Shown here in pieces: positions 44,382 to 54,806 of a stretch of 64,000 nt of DNA (position 1 is the first letter of the stretch; each line of letters begins with the position of its first letter). Source of the DNA: Rugosimonospora sp040255525 (lineage in GTDB: Bacteria; Actinomycetota; Actinomycetes; Mycobacteriales; Micromonosporaceae). The stretch is taken from the NCBI GenBank assembly GCA_040255525.1, contig JBDZVD010000005.1:67033-131032 (forward strand). Direction: 5' to 3'. Under the pieces are notes generated by a model. It saw only the letters and a program-made list of their open reading frames with translations, searched no databases and was not told the origin of the DNA. The position numbers were made by a program, and so were the translations under genes.

Positions 44382-45129
44382 GGTAAGTGGGCTGTCGTAC
44401 AGCTACGGCAGCGTCAAGGTCCTCAACAGCGTCGATTTCCATGTCGACGAAGGCGAGATCGTCACGCTCATCGGCCCCAACGGTGCGGGCAAGACCACGC
44501 TACTGAACGTCATGGCGCGCAGCCTGCGCCTGCGCGAGGGCAAGGTGCTGCTGCGCGGGGAAGACACCAGCCGCTGCAGCCAGGCCGACATGGTGCGCCG
44601 GGGTCTCCTGCTGGTACCCGAAGGCAGGCAGGTGTTCGCCGCGCTGAGCGTCGAGGACAACCTGCTGCTCGGCCGGTACGTGCGCCGGCGCGAGGGGCGG
44701 GCCGCCGCCGATCTGGACCGCGTGTACCAGCTGTTCCCGCGGCTGCGGGAACGCTCGCGGCAGCTCGCCGGCACCCTGTCCGGCGGCGAGCAGCAGATGC
44801 TCGCCATCGGGCGGGCGATGATGGGCGCGCCTCGGGTCATGCTGCTCGACGAGCCGAGCCTCGGGTTATCACCACAGATGGTGGAGCGGATCATGGACGC
44901 GTTGTCCCAGCTTCGCGACCAGAAAGTCACCATCGTGCTCGTAGAACAGAACGCCTTCGCCGCGCTCCGGCTGGCCGACCGCGGGTACCTGCTCCAGGCC
45001 GGTCGGGTCGTAAGCTCGGGTAGGTCAGAGAAAATGGCGGACGACCCGACGGTGCGACACGTCTACCTCGGAGCTGCGGCGGACGAGGGGGCCGGCTACA
45101 CAGGTACCGCAGAACCGGGTGCGCGCTGA
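44368..45129 (+). CDS. livF: LivF-type ABC ATPase
   Basis: This 253-aa ATPase overlaps the LivMG gene by 14 bp. Walker A is GPNGAGKT at 36-43, the signature is LSGGEQQMLAIGRAMM, Walker B is VMLLDEPSLGLSP, and the H-loop follows with an unusual VLVEQNAFAALRLADR; the Gln at the usual His position matches the LivF family. It is the second nucleotide-binding half of the importer. The TetR gene starts 35 bp after its stop in the same direction. Confidence 0.95.
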   Translation: MPALEVSGLSYSYGSVKVLNSVDFHVDEGEIVTLIGPNGAGKTTLLNVMARSLRLREGKVLLRGEDTSRCSQADMVRRGLLLVPEGRQVFAALSVEDNLLLGRYVRRREGRAAADLDRVYQLFPRLRERSRQLAGTLSGGEQQMLAIGRAMMGAPRVMLLDEPSLGLSPQMVERIMDALSQLRDQKVTIVLVEQNAFAALRLADRGYLLQAGRVVSSGRSEKMADDPTVRHVYLGAAADEGAGYTGTAEPGAR

Positions 45130-45164
45130 CCACGCGCCAGCCCGCCGACGAAGGGCAGTCATCG

Positions 45165-45791
45165 ATGCCGCGTATCCTCAACGGGATGAGCACCGCAGAC
45201 GCGATCCGGGAGGCTGCGGCCGAGCTGTTCCACAAGCACGGATACGAGGCCACGTCGCTGCGCCAGGTCGCAGCCGAGGTCGGTATCCAGGTCGGCAGCC
45301 TGTACAACCACATCAGCGGCAAGGAGATGCTGTTGCGGTGGATCATGGTCGGCATCATGGAGGACCTGCTCGCCGCCCAGCAGGATGCGCTCGCCAGCCA
45401 CTCGACGGCCGTTGACCAGCTGCGCGCCATGGTCGATGTGCACGTGCGGTTCCACGCCGCCCGAGCTCGTGACGTGTTCATCGGCAACAGCGAGCTGCGC
45501 GCTCTGTCTCCGGAGAATCGTGCGGAGGTCATCCGGCTGCGCGATCGGTACGAGGCGGTGCTGCGGGAGATCATCGAGAAGGTCGCCGCTGAGGGCCACG
45601 CCGATGTGCTCGACGCCCAACTGCAGGCGTTCTCGATCATCGCCATAGGCGCCCACGTCGCGTCGTGGTATCGGCCCAACGGCGGCAAGTCGCTCGATGA
45701 CATCGTGGAGACGTATACCGAAATGGTGTTCCGCCAGCTGGCGATCGCGCCGTCCAGGCGGCGGCGCGCCAGGGCCACTCCGAAGGCCTGA
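45165..45791 (+). CDS. TetR-family regulator of the catabolic island
   Basis: This 208-aa protein has a TetR HTH at its N-terminus (DAIREAAAELFHKHGYEATSLRQVAAEVGIQVGSLYNHISGKEML). A helical ligand domain follows (SPENRAEVIRLRDRYEAVLREII), of the sort that binds acyl-CoA. It is the only TetR gene in the island and is co-directional with liv genes whose promoter carries candidate operators. It probably represses those promoters until an acyl-CoA intermediate appears. ATG 45186 (MSTADAI) is an alternative start. Confidence 0.9.
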   Translation: MPRILNGMSTADAIREAAAELFHKHGYEATSLRQVAAEVGIQVGSLYNHISGKEMLLRWIMVGIMEDLLAAQQDALASHSTAVDQLRAMVDVHVRFHAARARDVFIGNSELRALSPENRAEVIRLRDRYEAVLREIIEKVAAEGHADVLDAQLQAFSIIAIGAHVASWYRPNGGKSLDDIVETYTEMVFRQLAIAPSRRRRARATPKA

Positions 45792-45821
45792 CCGACCCTG
45801 AGGCGGGCGCTCCCACGGCGA

Positions 45822-46700
45822 TCAGTTCACTGCCGAATCCGCTGGTCCGACGGGAGGCCGAACCAGCCCTTCCTGCGCGACCGACACGGCGAGCGCGCCG
45901 TCGGGCCCGAAGACGCTGCCGCGCGCGAGTCCCCGAACGCCGTTCATGGCCGGGCTCTCCTGTACGTACAGCAGCCAGTCATCCATGCGTACCGGACGAT
46001 GGAACCACATCGCGTGGTCGAGGCTCGCCGACCTCGGCGGATGCTCGCCATACCAGGGCATGCCGTGGGCAAGGATCACGGCGTCCAGCAGCGTGAGGTC
46101 GGAGGCGTAGACGAGGAGGCACGCGTGCAGCAACGGATCCGCGGGCACGTCCCCCGCCGCCTTCATCCACAGTATCTGCTGCGGCGCTTCGGTCCGGCGC
46201 TCGGCGATCACCAGCGGCGGTTCGTCGACGAACCTCAGATCGATCGGCTGCTTCCTGCTCCACCAGCGGGGCAGGCGGTCGCGGTAGGGCGCGATCCAGC
46301 GATCGAGGGGCGGCACGTCCTCCGGCCGGGGGACGGCCGGCATGGTGGTCTGGTGGCACAGCCCCGTCTCGGGGTGTTGAAACGACGCCGCCATGACGAA
46401 GACAGGCTCGCCCCCCTGGTCGGCGACGACGCGGCGCAGGGAGAAGGACCGTCCATCACGGACCGTCTCCACGCGGTAGGTCAGCGGCCGTGCCGGATCG
46501 CCGCGCCGCACGAAGTAGGCGTGCAGCGAGTTCACCTGGCGGCCGGCGGGCACTCCAGCGCCCGCGGCCGCGAGCGCCTGCGCCGCGACGAGGCCACCGA
46601 ACACAAAGGGCAGAGACTCGCGGGGGTTGTCACCCTCGTACAGCTCGGGCCGCAGGCGACGGACCTGGAGCAGCTCAACCAACTCGTCGAACGCCTGCAC
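45822..46700 (-). CDS. Acyl-CoA thioesterase II (TesB-like)
   Basis: This 292-aa protein starts at GTG 46700. It has the double hot-dog layout of TesB: VFGGLVAAQALAAAG and SLHAYFVRRGDPARPLTYRVE in the first half, and SLDHAMWFHRPVRMDDWLLYVQESPAM with the conserved His/Asp/Gln set in the second half. It hydrolyses acyl-CoA, perhaps to free CoA from dead-end esters. It diverges from the carboxylase alpha gene, and the best TetR palindrome lies between them. Confidence 0.92.
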   Translation of the reverse strand: MQAFDELVELLQVRRLRPELYEGDNPRESLPFVFGGLVAAQALAAAGAGVPAGRQVNSLHAYFVRRGDPARPLTYRVETVRDGRSFSLRRVVADQGGEPVFVMAASFQHPETGLCHQTTMPAVPRPEDVPPLDRWIAPYRDRLPRWWSRKQPIDLRFVDEPPLVIAERRTEAPQQILWMKAAGDVPADPLLHACLLVYASDLTLLDAVILAHGMPWYGEHPPRSASLDHAMWFHRPVRMDDWLLYVQESPAMNGVRGLARGSVFGPDGALAVSVAQEGLVRPPVGPADSAVN

Positions 46701-46757
46701 GCTTTCACCTCATCGATCGGATGCTCCTTGACGGCTGCACATAGCGGATCGTAGCGT

Positions 46758-46777
46758 ACGAACGAGCGATCGTTCGT
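46758..46777. promoter_or_regulatory. Island TetR-type operator, best copy
   Basis: ACGAACGAGCGATCGTTCGT has perfect 7-base arms around AGCGAT. It lies 58 bp before the thioesterase start and 56 bp before the carboxylase start, so it could control both. Confidence 0.75.
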
Positions 46778-46832
46778 TAACTGGAGCCCCTCCCGGTGAG
46801 CTTCGCCGACCGGGCCCGGCAGTGGAGGAATC

Positions 46833-48629
<1,797 letters not shown>

Positions 48630-48702
48630 GCCTTTCTGCGAGCCGAGGCCCGGAGCACACCCCTCCCCGGGCGAGCCGTCCCCGACGATCAGGAGGAATG
48701 TC

Positions 48703-49455
48703 ATGGCCGAGCACCACGGACGCGTAGCGGTGGTGACCGGGGCGGCTGGCGGGCTCGGCCGCGCGGTCGCCGAACGGCTGGCGGTCGGTGGCGCGGCGGT
48801 CGCCTGCGCCGACGTCTCGCAGCAGGCGGCGGAAGCCACCGCCGCGTCGATCATGGCCGCCGGCGGCAGCGCGGTCGGGCTGCACGTGGACATCTCGTCC
48901 GAGACCTCGCTCACGCAGCTGAGAGCACAGGTTCACGAGGCGCTCGGACCAGCCGACATGCTGATGAACATCGCTGGGATCCTGCTACGCGAACAATTGG
49001 ACACCGCCGGCGCGGACAGTTTTCGCCGCGTCGTCGACGTCAATCTGGTCGGTACCTATCTGGCCACCAGGACCTTCGCCGCAGACATGGTCGACCGGGA
49101 CTGGGGCCGGGTAGTGAACATCGCCTCCATCGCCGGAATGACCGGCTACCCCTACCCGGCGTACGCGGCGTCGAAGGCCGGCATCGTCAACCTCACGCGG
49201 TCACTGCTCATCGACTTTTGGGGCACCGGGGTAACCGTCAACGCCGTGTGCCCCGGGGCGATGGACACCCCGATGATGGACCACACGGCCCGCCTGGCCA
49301 TGGAGCGCAAGACTCCCGCCGGCCGGGTGGTGCCGCCCGCCGAGGTCGCCGCTCTCGTCGACTTCCTGGCCTCCACCGAAGCCGGGTGCATCAACGGCGC
49401 GAGCATCGTCGTCGACGGCGGCGCCACCAGTGTCTTCCGATACATCGAGGGATGA
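48703..49455 (+). CDS. Short-chain dehydrogenase/reductase
   Basis: This 250-aa SDR starts at ATG 48703 with GGAGG upstream. It has TGAAGGLG near residue 13 (cofactor loop), NIAG, the catalytic Ser in VVNIASIAG, and Y157-A-A-S-K in PAYAASKAGIVNL. It would oxidise or reduce a hydroxyacyl or alcohol intermediate with NAD(P). It lies 73 bp after the carboxylase alpha chain, likely in the same operon, and is convergent with the LLM enzyme gene. Confidence 0.93.
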   Translation: MAEHHGRVAVVTGAAGGLGRAVAERLAVGGAAVACADVSQQAAEATAASIMAAGGSAVGLHVDISSETSLTQLRAQVHEALGPADMLMNIAGILLREQLDTAGADSFRRVVDVNLVGTYLATRTFAADMVDRDWGRVVNIASIAGMTGYPYPAYAASKAGIVNLTRSLLIDFWGTGVTVNAVCPGAMDTPMMDHTARLAMERKTPAGRVVPPAEVAALVDFLASTEAGCINGASIVVDGGATSVFRYIEG

Positions 49456-49466
49456 GGTACGGCGCG

Positions 49467-50396
49467 TCAGCCCGCGCCGCGCCGCACCTCGTCCACGGTC
49501 GCCGCGAGCGCGGCCAGCCGATCCGGCAGCGACTCCCGCTCCCGCCAGCCGATGTCGAACGACAGTCGGGTGACCCCGGCGTCGGTGTAGGCGGCCAGCC
49601 GACCGACAAGGCCGCCGAGGCCCAGTTCCTTGCCGGACACCGCGACTCGCAGGGCGATCTCGACCTCGGCCGGATCCCGGTCGTACCGCTCGCATTGCGC
49701 GGCGATGGCGGCGCGCACATCGGCGATGCTCTCAGGGCTGGGATTGCCTCCGGGGGTGCTGCCGTACCAGCCGGTCGCGTACACCGCGACGCGCCGCAGC
49801 GCCGCCGGGGAATCACCACCGACGAAGATCGGCACGCTGCCGCGTACCGGTCGGGGGCGGCAGTGCGTCCCGCGTGGCAGCGTCCACGGGCCGTACTCCC
49901 CCGGCTCCGGCTCACCTGTCCAGGCCGCGCGCAGCAGCCGCAGCCCGCCCTCCATCGCCCGCCCGCGGTCGGCGAAGTCGACGCCCAACACCTCGAACTC
50001 CTCCGCCATCCACCCGGCGCCCAGGCCCAGTAGCGCCCGGCCGCCGGACAGCTGATCGAGCGTGGCCACCTGCTTGGCCAGCAGCATCGGCTGCCGCAGG
50101 GGCAGCACGCAGACCCCGACACCGATATCGACCCGCGAGGTGACGCCGGCGAGGAAGGCCGCCGTGGTCAGCCACTCCAGCCACTCGGTATCAGCGTCGA
50201 CGAAGAAGTCGCCGTCGGTGGAGAACGGGTAGCGCGACCGAATGTCGTCGACCAGTACGACATGGTCGCTCAACCACACGCTGTCGAAGCCGGCCTCCTC
50301 CACCAGCCCGGCCATCACCTCCAGGCCCGGCTCGCGCCACCAGGGCGCGTAGTTGGGCAGGTGCACCCCTGACGTCAACTCCCGCGCTTCCACCAC
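49467..50396 (-). CDS. LLM-class flavoenzyme, probably F420-dependent
   Basis: This 309-aa protein shows the TIM-barrel features of F420-dependent LLM enzymes: GVHLPNYAPWW at the start, EEAGFDSVWLSDHVVL, LSGGRALLGLGAGWMAEEFEVLGVDF and PIFVGGDSPAALRRV. Such enzymes move hydride or oxygen using F420 or FMN. A related copy lies at 53851-54732. Leftward transcription puts it downstream of the EthD and MaoC genes. The start is GTG 50396 or GTG 50393. Confidence 0.9.
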   Translation of the reverse strand: MVEARELTSGVHLPNYAPWWREPGLEVMAGLVEEAGFDSVWLSDHVVLVDDIRSRYPFSTDGDFFVDADTEWLEWLTTAAFLAGVTSRVDIGVGVCVLPLRQPMLLAKQVATLDQLSGGRALLGLGAGWMAEEFEVLGVDFADRGRAMEGGLRLLRAAWTGEPEPGEYGPWTLPRGTHCRPRPVRGSVPIFVGGDSPAALRRVAVYATGWYGSTPGGNPSPESIADVRAAIAAQCERYDRDPAEVEIALRVAVSGKELGLGGLVGRLAAYTDAGVTRLSFDIGWRERESLPDRLAALAATVDEVRRGAG

Positions 50397-50511
50397 GACG
50401 ACAGCCTTTCCTTCTCGTTCAACGACACTGCCTCGCCAGACGGCAGTGCTGAGGCTTTCGGATGCGCGAGAAATCGCAGCGCGGGACCACGGGCTGGATG
50501 CCCGACGGCCA

Positions 50512-51006
50512 CTAGGCGGGCCGCCGCCGGATCAGCAGGCTGCTGCGGAATGTCATGACGATCGCGCCGTCCTGGTTCACCATGCTGTAGTCGAGCGCCC
50601 ACACGCCCCGATCCGGTTTTGACGTCGTTTGGGCCACCGCGAGCCGCCCCTCCGGGTGCACGGTGTCACCGATGAAGACCGGCGCTTTCGCGCGCACCCC
50701 GTCGAGTCCAAGCCACGCCACCACGTTGCCGAAGTAGCCGGTCTGCGTCATTAGCCCGAGGGCGAGCGCGAGGGTGAGCGGGCCATGGCCGATCCGCTGG
50801 CCGAACTGTGTCTGAGCGGCGTACTGCTCGTCCAGGTGCAGCGAGACCCAGTCGCCGGTCAGCCCCGCCCAGTTGACCAGGTGGGCCTCGCTGATGGTCA
50901 CGCCGGGACCGACCAGTTCGTCGCCTTCGGACAGGTCCTCCCAGAAACGCTCCGCCTGGCCGGTCACCGGCGGGCGGGTACCGCCGTGCGTGTCAGCGTG
51001 GTTCAC
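50512..51006 (-). CDS. MaoC-like hydratase, first copy
   Basis: This 164-aa protein starts at GTG 51006 after AAGGAGC, one base past the EthD stop. It has a single hot-dog fold: FWEDLSEGDELVGPGVTISEAHLVNWAGLTGDW, then SLHLDEQYAAQTQFGQRIGHGPLTLAL. Asp/His residues there match the (R)-specific hydratase dyad position (D-x4-H, here more degenerate). It hydrates an enoyl-CoA or acts as a thioesterase-like enzyme. The second copy is at 57431-57895. Confidence 0.88.
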   Translation of the reverse strand: MNHADTHGGTRPPVTGQAERFWEDLSEGDELVGPGVTISEAHLVNWAGLTGDWVSLHLDEQYAAQTQFGQRIGHGPLTLALALGLMTQTGYFGNVVAWLGLDGVRAKAPVFIGDTVHPEGRLAVAQTTSKPDRGVWALDYSMVNQDGAIVMTFRSSLLIRRRPA

Positions 51007-51007
51007 G

Positions 51008-51340
51008 TCATCGCTCCTTGTCCGGTGCCGGGAGCGGCACGTCGGTCTCCTCGGCCAGCAACCACTCCATCGCGCCGATGAAGCTTTCCTCGTGTTCGCG
51101 CATCCGGTCGGCCTCCGGAGAGTCGAACGCGACTGCGACATCGCGGACGGAGTCGAACCACAGTTCAGCTACACCGTCGTATGCCCAGGTCCGCCGACGG
51201 TCGATGGCTGAGTTCTGCACGTAGCGCCGAATTCCCTTCAGCCGTCCCACATACGCTGGATGATCGATCTGCCAGTGCCGCAGAAATTCCGCGCGGTCCA
51301 TGTCGTCGCGCCGTCGGATAAGCGCGATCACCTTGACCAT
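51008..51340 (-). CDS. EthD-domain protein, second copy
   Basis: This 110-aa protein starts at ATG 51340 after AAGGGG. It shares the family pattern (VKVIALIRRRDDMDRAEFLRHWQIDHPAYV and ELWFDSVRDVAVAF) with the copy at 36206-36508. It is first of a leftward set (EthD, MaoC, LLM enzyme) and is divergent from the carboxylase beta gene. Two EthD proteins in one island suggest they act on related intermediates. The function is unknown. Confidence 0.85.
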   Translation of the reverse strand: MVKVIALIRRRDDMDRAEFLRHWQIDHPAYVGRLKGIRRYVQNSAIDRRRTWAYDGVAELWFDSVRDVAVAFDSPEADRMREHEESFIGAMEWLLAEETDVPLPAPDKER

Positions 51341-51349
51341 CAATCACCC

Positions 51350-51370
51350 CTTAACGAGCGAGCGTTCGTT
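51350..51370. promoter_or_regulatory. Island TetR-type operator, imperfect copy
   Basis: The right arm CGTTCGT (51363-51369) is perfect and the spacer AGCGAG is usual, but the left arm (CTTAACG) matches only 4 of 7 bases. It lies between the EthD and carboxylase beta starts. Confidence 0.5.
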
Positions 51371-51436
51371 AGGTACAGTATGGCCGACACCCGGTCGGGT
51401 CAAGGCTGGCGCGACCCCCACGTCGGAGGACCGAAC

Positions 51437-52987
51437 ATGTCCCAGCAGGCAGAAAGAGTCGGCGACGTTCACGAGCAGTTGCGCCACCGGCTCGAGGCTG
51501 CGCGGCTTGGCGGGCCGGAGAAGAACCGCCAGAAAATCGTGGATTCCGGGAAGCTCCTCGTACGGCGCCGGCTGGAACTGCTCTTCGATGACGGCTTCGA
51601 CTTCGAAGACGGTCTCCTGGCCCGCTACGAGGACGGCCTTCCCGGAGACGCCGTGGTCACCTGCGTCGGCAAAGTGGACGGACGCGACGTGTGCGTCATC
51701 GCCAACGACTACAGCGTGAAGGCGGGCACCTGGGGCAAGCGCACGTTCGAGAAGATCGTACGGATGCAGGAGATCGCCGATCAGATCGGCGCGCCCATCG
51801 TCTACCTCTTCGACTCCGCTGGCGCGCGCATCGACGAGCAGTTCGAAAGCTACGCGGGCCGCCGCGCCTGGGGCAACATCTTCTACAATCAGGTGCAGTT
51901 CTCCGGGCGCGTGCCGCAGGTGTGCGCCCTGTTCGGCCCGTCGCCGGCAGGCTCGGCGTATGTACCCGCGCTGTGCGACTTCACGGTCATGGTACGCGGG
52001 CACGCGACCGCCTACCTCGGGTCGCCACGGCTGGCCGAAATGGTCACCGGCGAGCAGGTAACGCTCGAGGAGATGGGCGGCGCCGAGATGCACTGCCGGG
52101 TCTCCGGTCTCGGCGACTGCCTGGTCGAAGACGACGAGGAGGCGATCGCCGCGATCCGCGTCTGGCTGTCCTACCTGCCGTCGAACTGGCGCGAGGAAGC
52201 ACCCGTCACGGACCCCCTTCCGCCGGTGGAGGGACGTCCCATCCGCGAGATCGTGCCCGAACAGCAGTCCGCTGTCTTCGATGCCCACGAGCTCATCAAC
52301 GCTCTCATCGACGAGGACAGCTTCTTCGAGTACAAGGCGCTCTTCGCGCCCGAGCTGGCCACCGGCCTGGCCCGGCTCGGTGGTCGCAGCGTCGGCATCA
52401 TCGCCAACCAGCCGGCCAGCCGCGGCGGCGTGCTCTTCCCGGACTCCTCGGACAAGGCGGCCCGGTTCATCTGGACCTGCAACGCATTCAATATCCCGCT
52501 GCTCTTCCTCGTCGACATCGCCGGCTACATGATCGGCTCGGAGGTGGAGCGGCAGGGCATCATTCGGCACGGCGCCAAGATGCTGTTCGCGGTCGCCGAA
52601 AGCCGGGTGCCGCGGATCGCAGTCATCGTGCGAAAGGCCTACGGCGGTGGCTACCTCGCGATGTCGGGCAGCCCCATGAAGCCCGACGCGGTGCTGGCAC
52701 TCGCGACCGCCAAGCCGGCGCTGATGGGCCCCGAGGCCGCCATCAACGGCATCCATTTCAACCGCATCCAGGCCATGGAGGACCCGGAAGAACGGAACAG
52801 TTTCATCGCGGAGAAGCGCGCCGAGTACGAGGCCGGCATCGACGTGTTCAAGATCGCCAACGAAAATGCGGTGGAGGCTGTCGTCCCGACCGAGCAGATC
52901 CGCGACGACCTGATCCGACGCTTCCGGATCTATTCAAGGCGGCCGCGCCGCGCGCCCGAGCGCCGCAACGGTGTACACCCCGTCTGA
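51437..52987 (+). CDS. Acyl-CoA carboxylase beta chain (carboxyltransferase)
   Basis: This 516-aa protein uses ATG 51437, supported by GGAGGACC; ATG 51380 would add 19 residues next to the operator. It has the crotonase-like carboxyltransferase halves: VYLFDSAGARIDEQFESYAG, and GRSVGIIANQPASRGGVLFPDSSDKAARFIWTC, then FLVDIAGYMIGSEVERQGIIRHG. The motif GGGYLAMSG lies in the second half. It transfers carboxyl from biotin to acyl-CoA. Its sequence looks like the methylcrotonyl/geranyl-CoA type as much as the propionyl type; the exact class needs alignment. Confidence 0.93.
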   Translation: MSQQAERVGDVHEQLRHRLEAARLGGPEKNRQKIVDSGKLLVRRRLELLFDDGFDFEDGLLARYEDGLPGDAVVTCVGKVDGRDVCVIANDYSVKAGTWGKRTFEKIVRMQEIADQIGAPIVYLFDSAGARIDEQFESYAGRRAWGNIFYNQVQFSGRVPQVCALFGPSPAGSAYVPALCDFTVMVRGHATAYLGSPRLAEMVTGEQVTLEEMGGAEMHCRVSGLGDCLVEDDEEAIAAIRVWLSYLPSNWREEAPVTDPLPPVEGRPIREIVPEQQSAVFDAHELINALIDEDSFFEYKALFAPELATGLARLGGRSVGIIANQPASRGGVLFPDSSDKAARFIWTCNAFNIPLLFLVDIAGYMIGSEVERQGIIRHGAKMLFAVAESRVPRIAVIVRKAYGGGYLAMSGSPMKPDAVLALATAKPALMGPEAAINGIHFNRIQAMEDPEERNSFIAEKRAEYEAGIDVFKIANENAVEAVVPTEQIRDDLIRRFRIYSRRPRRAPERRNGVHPV

Positions 52988-53057
52988 CCGCTGTACGAGG
53001 TAGCCCGGCTGACCGCCGCGCGGCGACGTCAGCGCCGTCTGCATCTAGGAGCATGCC

Positions 53058-53822
53058 GTGCCTGAAACCGACCACCGCGACCGAGAACAACGCGTCGCCG
53101 TCGTGACCGGAGCCGCGTCCGGCATCGGGCTGGCGACCGTCGAACTCCTGGCGCGCCAGGGCATCCGGGTGAGCGCCTGGGACCTGGACGCCGGATCGGC
53201 GGAGATGCCCGAAGACAGCCAGCCCAAACACTTCGCTCGGCTACGGGTGGACGTGCGCGACGCCCAGCAGGTGGCAGCGGCGGCGGCCGAGACCCGTGAC
53301 CGGTGGGGCCGGATCGATCTGGTGGTCAACTCGGCCGGGCTGTTCCTGGTGGGCTCGCTCGACGAGGTCTCGGCCGACGCGGTGTCGAACCTCTTCCAGG
53401 TAAACGTCATCGGCACCACGCTGGTGACCCAGGCCTGCCTGCCCGCGTTGGCCGACAACCGCGGCTCGGTCGTCAACCTGTCGAGCACCGTCGCGCTCAA
53501 GGCGACGAAGAGCAACTCGCACTATGCCGCCTCGAAGGCCGCCGTGGCCGCGTTGACCCGATGCTGGGCGCTTGAACTGGCACCCAAGGGCATCCGGGTC
53601 AACGCGGTCGCACCGGGGCCGGTGCGGACCAACATTTACCGCGCGGCTGGGATGAGCGACGAGAGCCAGGACCGCCTGCTGGAGGGCAGGAAGGACGACA
53701 TCCCGTTGGGCCGGCTCGGCACCCCGGAGGAGATCGCACGCTGGATCGTCGGGCTGGGTCTGTCCGATGGCTGGGTCACCGGACAGATCGTCGCTGTGGA
53801 CGGCGGGATGTGCATCGCCTGA
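53058..53822 (+). CDS. Short-chain dehydrogenase/reductase, second copy
   Basis: This 254-aa SDR starts at GTG 53058. It has TGAASGIG at the cofactor loop, VNSAG, LSSTVA with the catalytic Ser, and YAASKAAVAAL. Its C-terminus is GQIVAVDGGMCIA, a frequent SDR ending. It follows the carboxylase beta gene after 70 bp, probably in the same transcript. It could act on a 3-hydroxyacyl intermediate after hydration. Confidence 0.93.
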   Translation: MPETDHRDREQRVAVVTGAASGIGLATVELLARQGIRVSAWDLDAGSAEMPEDSQPKHFARLRVDVRDAQQVAAAAAETRDRWGRIDLVVNSAGLFLVGSLDEVSADAVSNLFQVNVIGTTLVTQACLPALADNRGSVVNLSSTVALKATKSNSHYAASKAAVAALTRCWALELAPKGIRVNAVAPGPVRTNIYRAAGMSDESQDRLLEGRKDDIPLGRLGTPEEIARWIVGLGLSDGWVTGQIVAVDGGMCIA

Positions 53823-53850
53823 GGCCGCCGCTGGCCCCGGCGCGCCGCCG

Positions 53851-54732
53851 TCAGGAGATGGCGGCCAGCAGCGCTTCGGCCGAGCGGTGGGCGGCGTCCA
53901 GGTCGTTCCAGTCGACATCAACCACGATCTCGGTGATTCCGGCGGCGGCGATCGAATCGGCCATGGCAGCGATCTCTGATGCCGCGGTCTCCGACTGCGT
54001 GACGCGCAGGACGAACCGCAGTGCGGCCGGGTCGCGACCGACCTGCTCGGCGGCCTGCCGTACCCGGCCCACCGCCGAGGCGAGCGAGCCGACGTCGAGC
54101 GCGGACGCGCGCTGGAGGGCCAGCCAGCCGTCGCCCAGCTTCCCCGCCCGGCGCAGGGCCGCCGGGCTCATGCCGCCGACGAGCAGTGGGCTGGACCGCG
54201 CCGGGGTCGGCTGGCACACCACGCCGGCCGGCAGCGTGTAGTACTCGCCGTCGAACGCCTGCGGGTTGCCGGTCCAGCACGCCCGCAGCAGGCTCATCCA
54301 CTCCTCCAACCGGCGCCCGCGCGAGTCGAAGGGCACGCCGAGCGCGGCGAACTCCTCCGCCATCCAACCCGCCCCGACACCCAGCGTGACCCGCCCGGAA
54401 AACAGCGCGCCGATGGACGCCACCTGCTTGGCGAAGACGACAGGGTGACGGAGCGGAAGGACCAGGACCGCCACGCCAACCTCGCACCGGGTCGTCGCGG
54501 CGGCCATCAGAGTGAGGCTCACCACCGCGTCGTACCAAGGGCTCTCGACGTCCCAGGTGAGCTCACCCTCAGCCGAAAACGGATACTTCGACTCGACCGT
54601 ACGTGTCATCACGACGTGGTCGCTGGTCCACAGCGAGTCGAACCCGGCCTCCTCGAGGGTGGCCGACATCGAGCCGATCCCCAGACGCGCCGGCAACGGC
54701 CCGCTGTTGGGTACCTTGGCGCCTATCCGCAT
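53851..54732 (-). CDS. LLM-class flavoenzyme, second copy
   Basis: This 293-aa protein starts at ATG 54732 with GGAGGA upstream. The motifs are RIGAKVPNSGPLP, EEAGFDSLWTSDHVVM, FSGRVTLGVGAGWMAEEFAALG and PLLVGGMSPAALRRAG. It is close to the copy at 49467-50396 in design but diverged in sequence. It is the last gene of the leftward operon that begins with the cupin and acyl-CoA dehydrogenase genes. Confidence 0.9.
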   Translation of the reverse strand: MRIGAKVPNSGPLPARLGIGSMSATLEEAGFDSLWTSDHVVMTRTVESKYPFSAEGELTWDVESPWYDAVVSLTLMAAATTRCEVGVAVLVLPLRHPVVFAKQVASIGALFSGRVTLGVGAGWMAEEFAALGVPFDSRGRRLEEWMSLLRACWTGNPQAFDGEYYTLPAGVVCQPTPARSSPLLVGGMSPAALRRAGKLGDGWLALQRASALDVGSLASAVGRVRQAAEQVGRDPAALRFVLRVTQSETAASEIAAMADSIAAAGITEIVVDVDWNDLDAAHRSAEALLAAIS

Positions 54733-54806
54733 GGCTGTCCTCCGTCGCAACCGGGTCGGTTTGAGATGACCGGGGCCGAAAATGAGCAGGATCGAAATCC
54801 GCGGGA

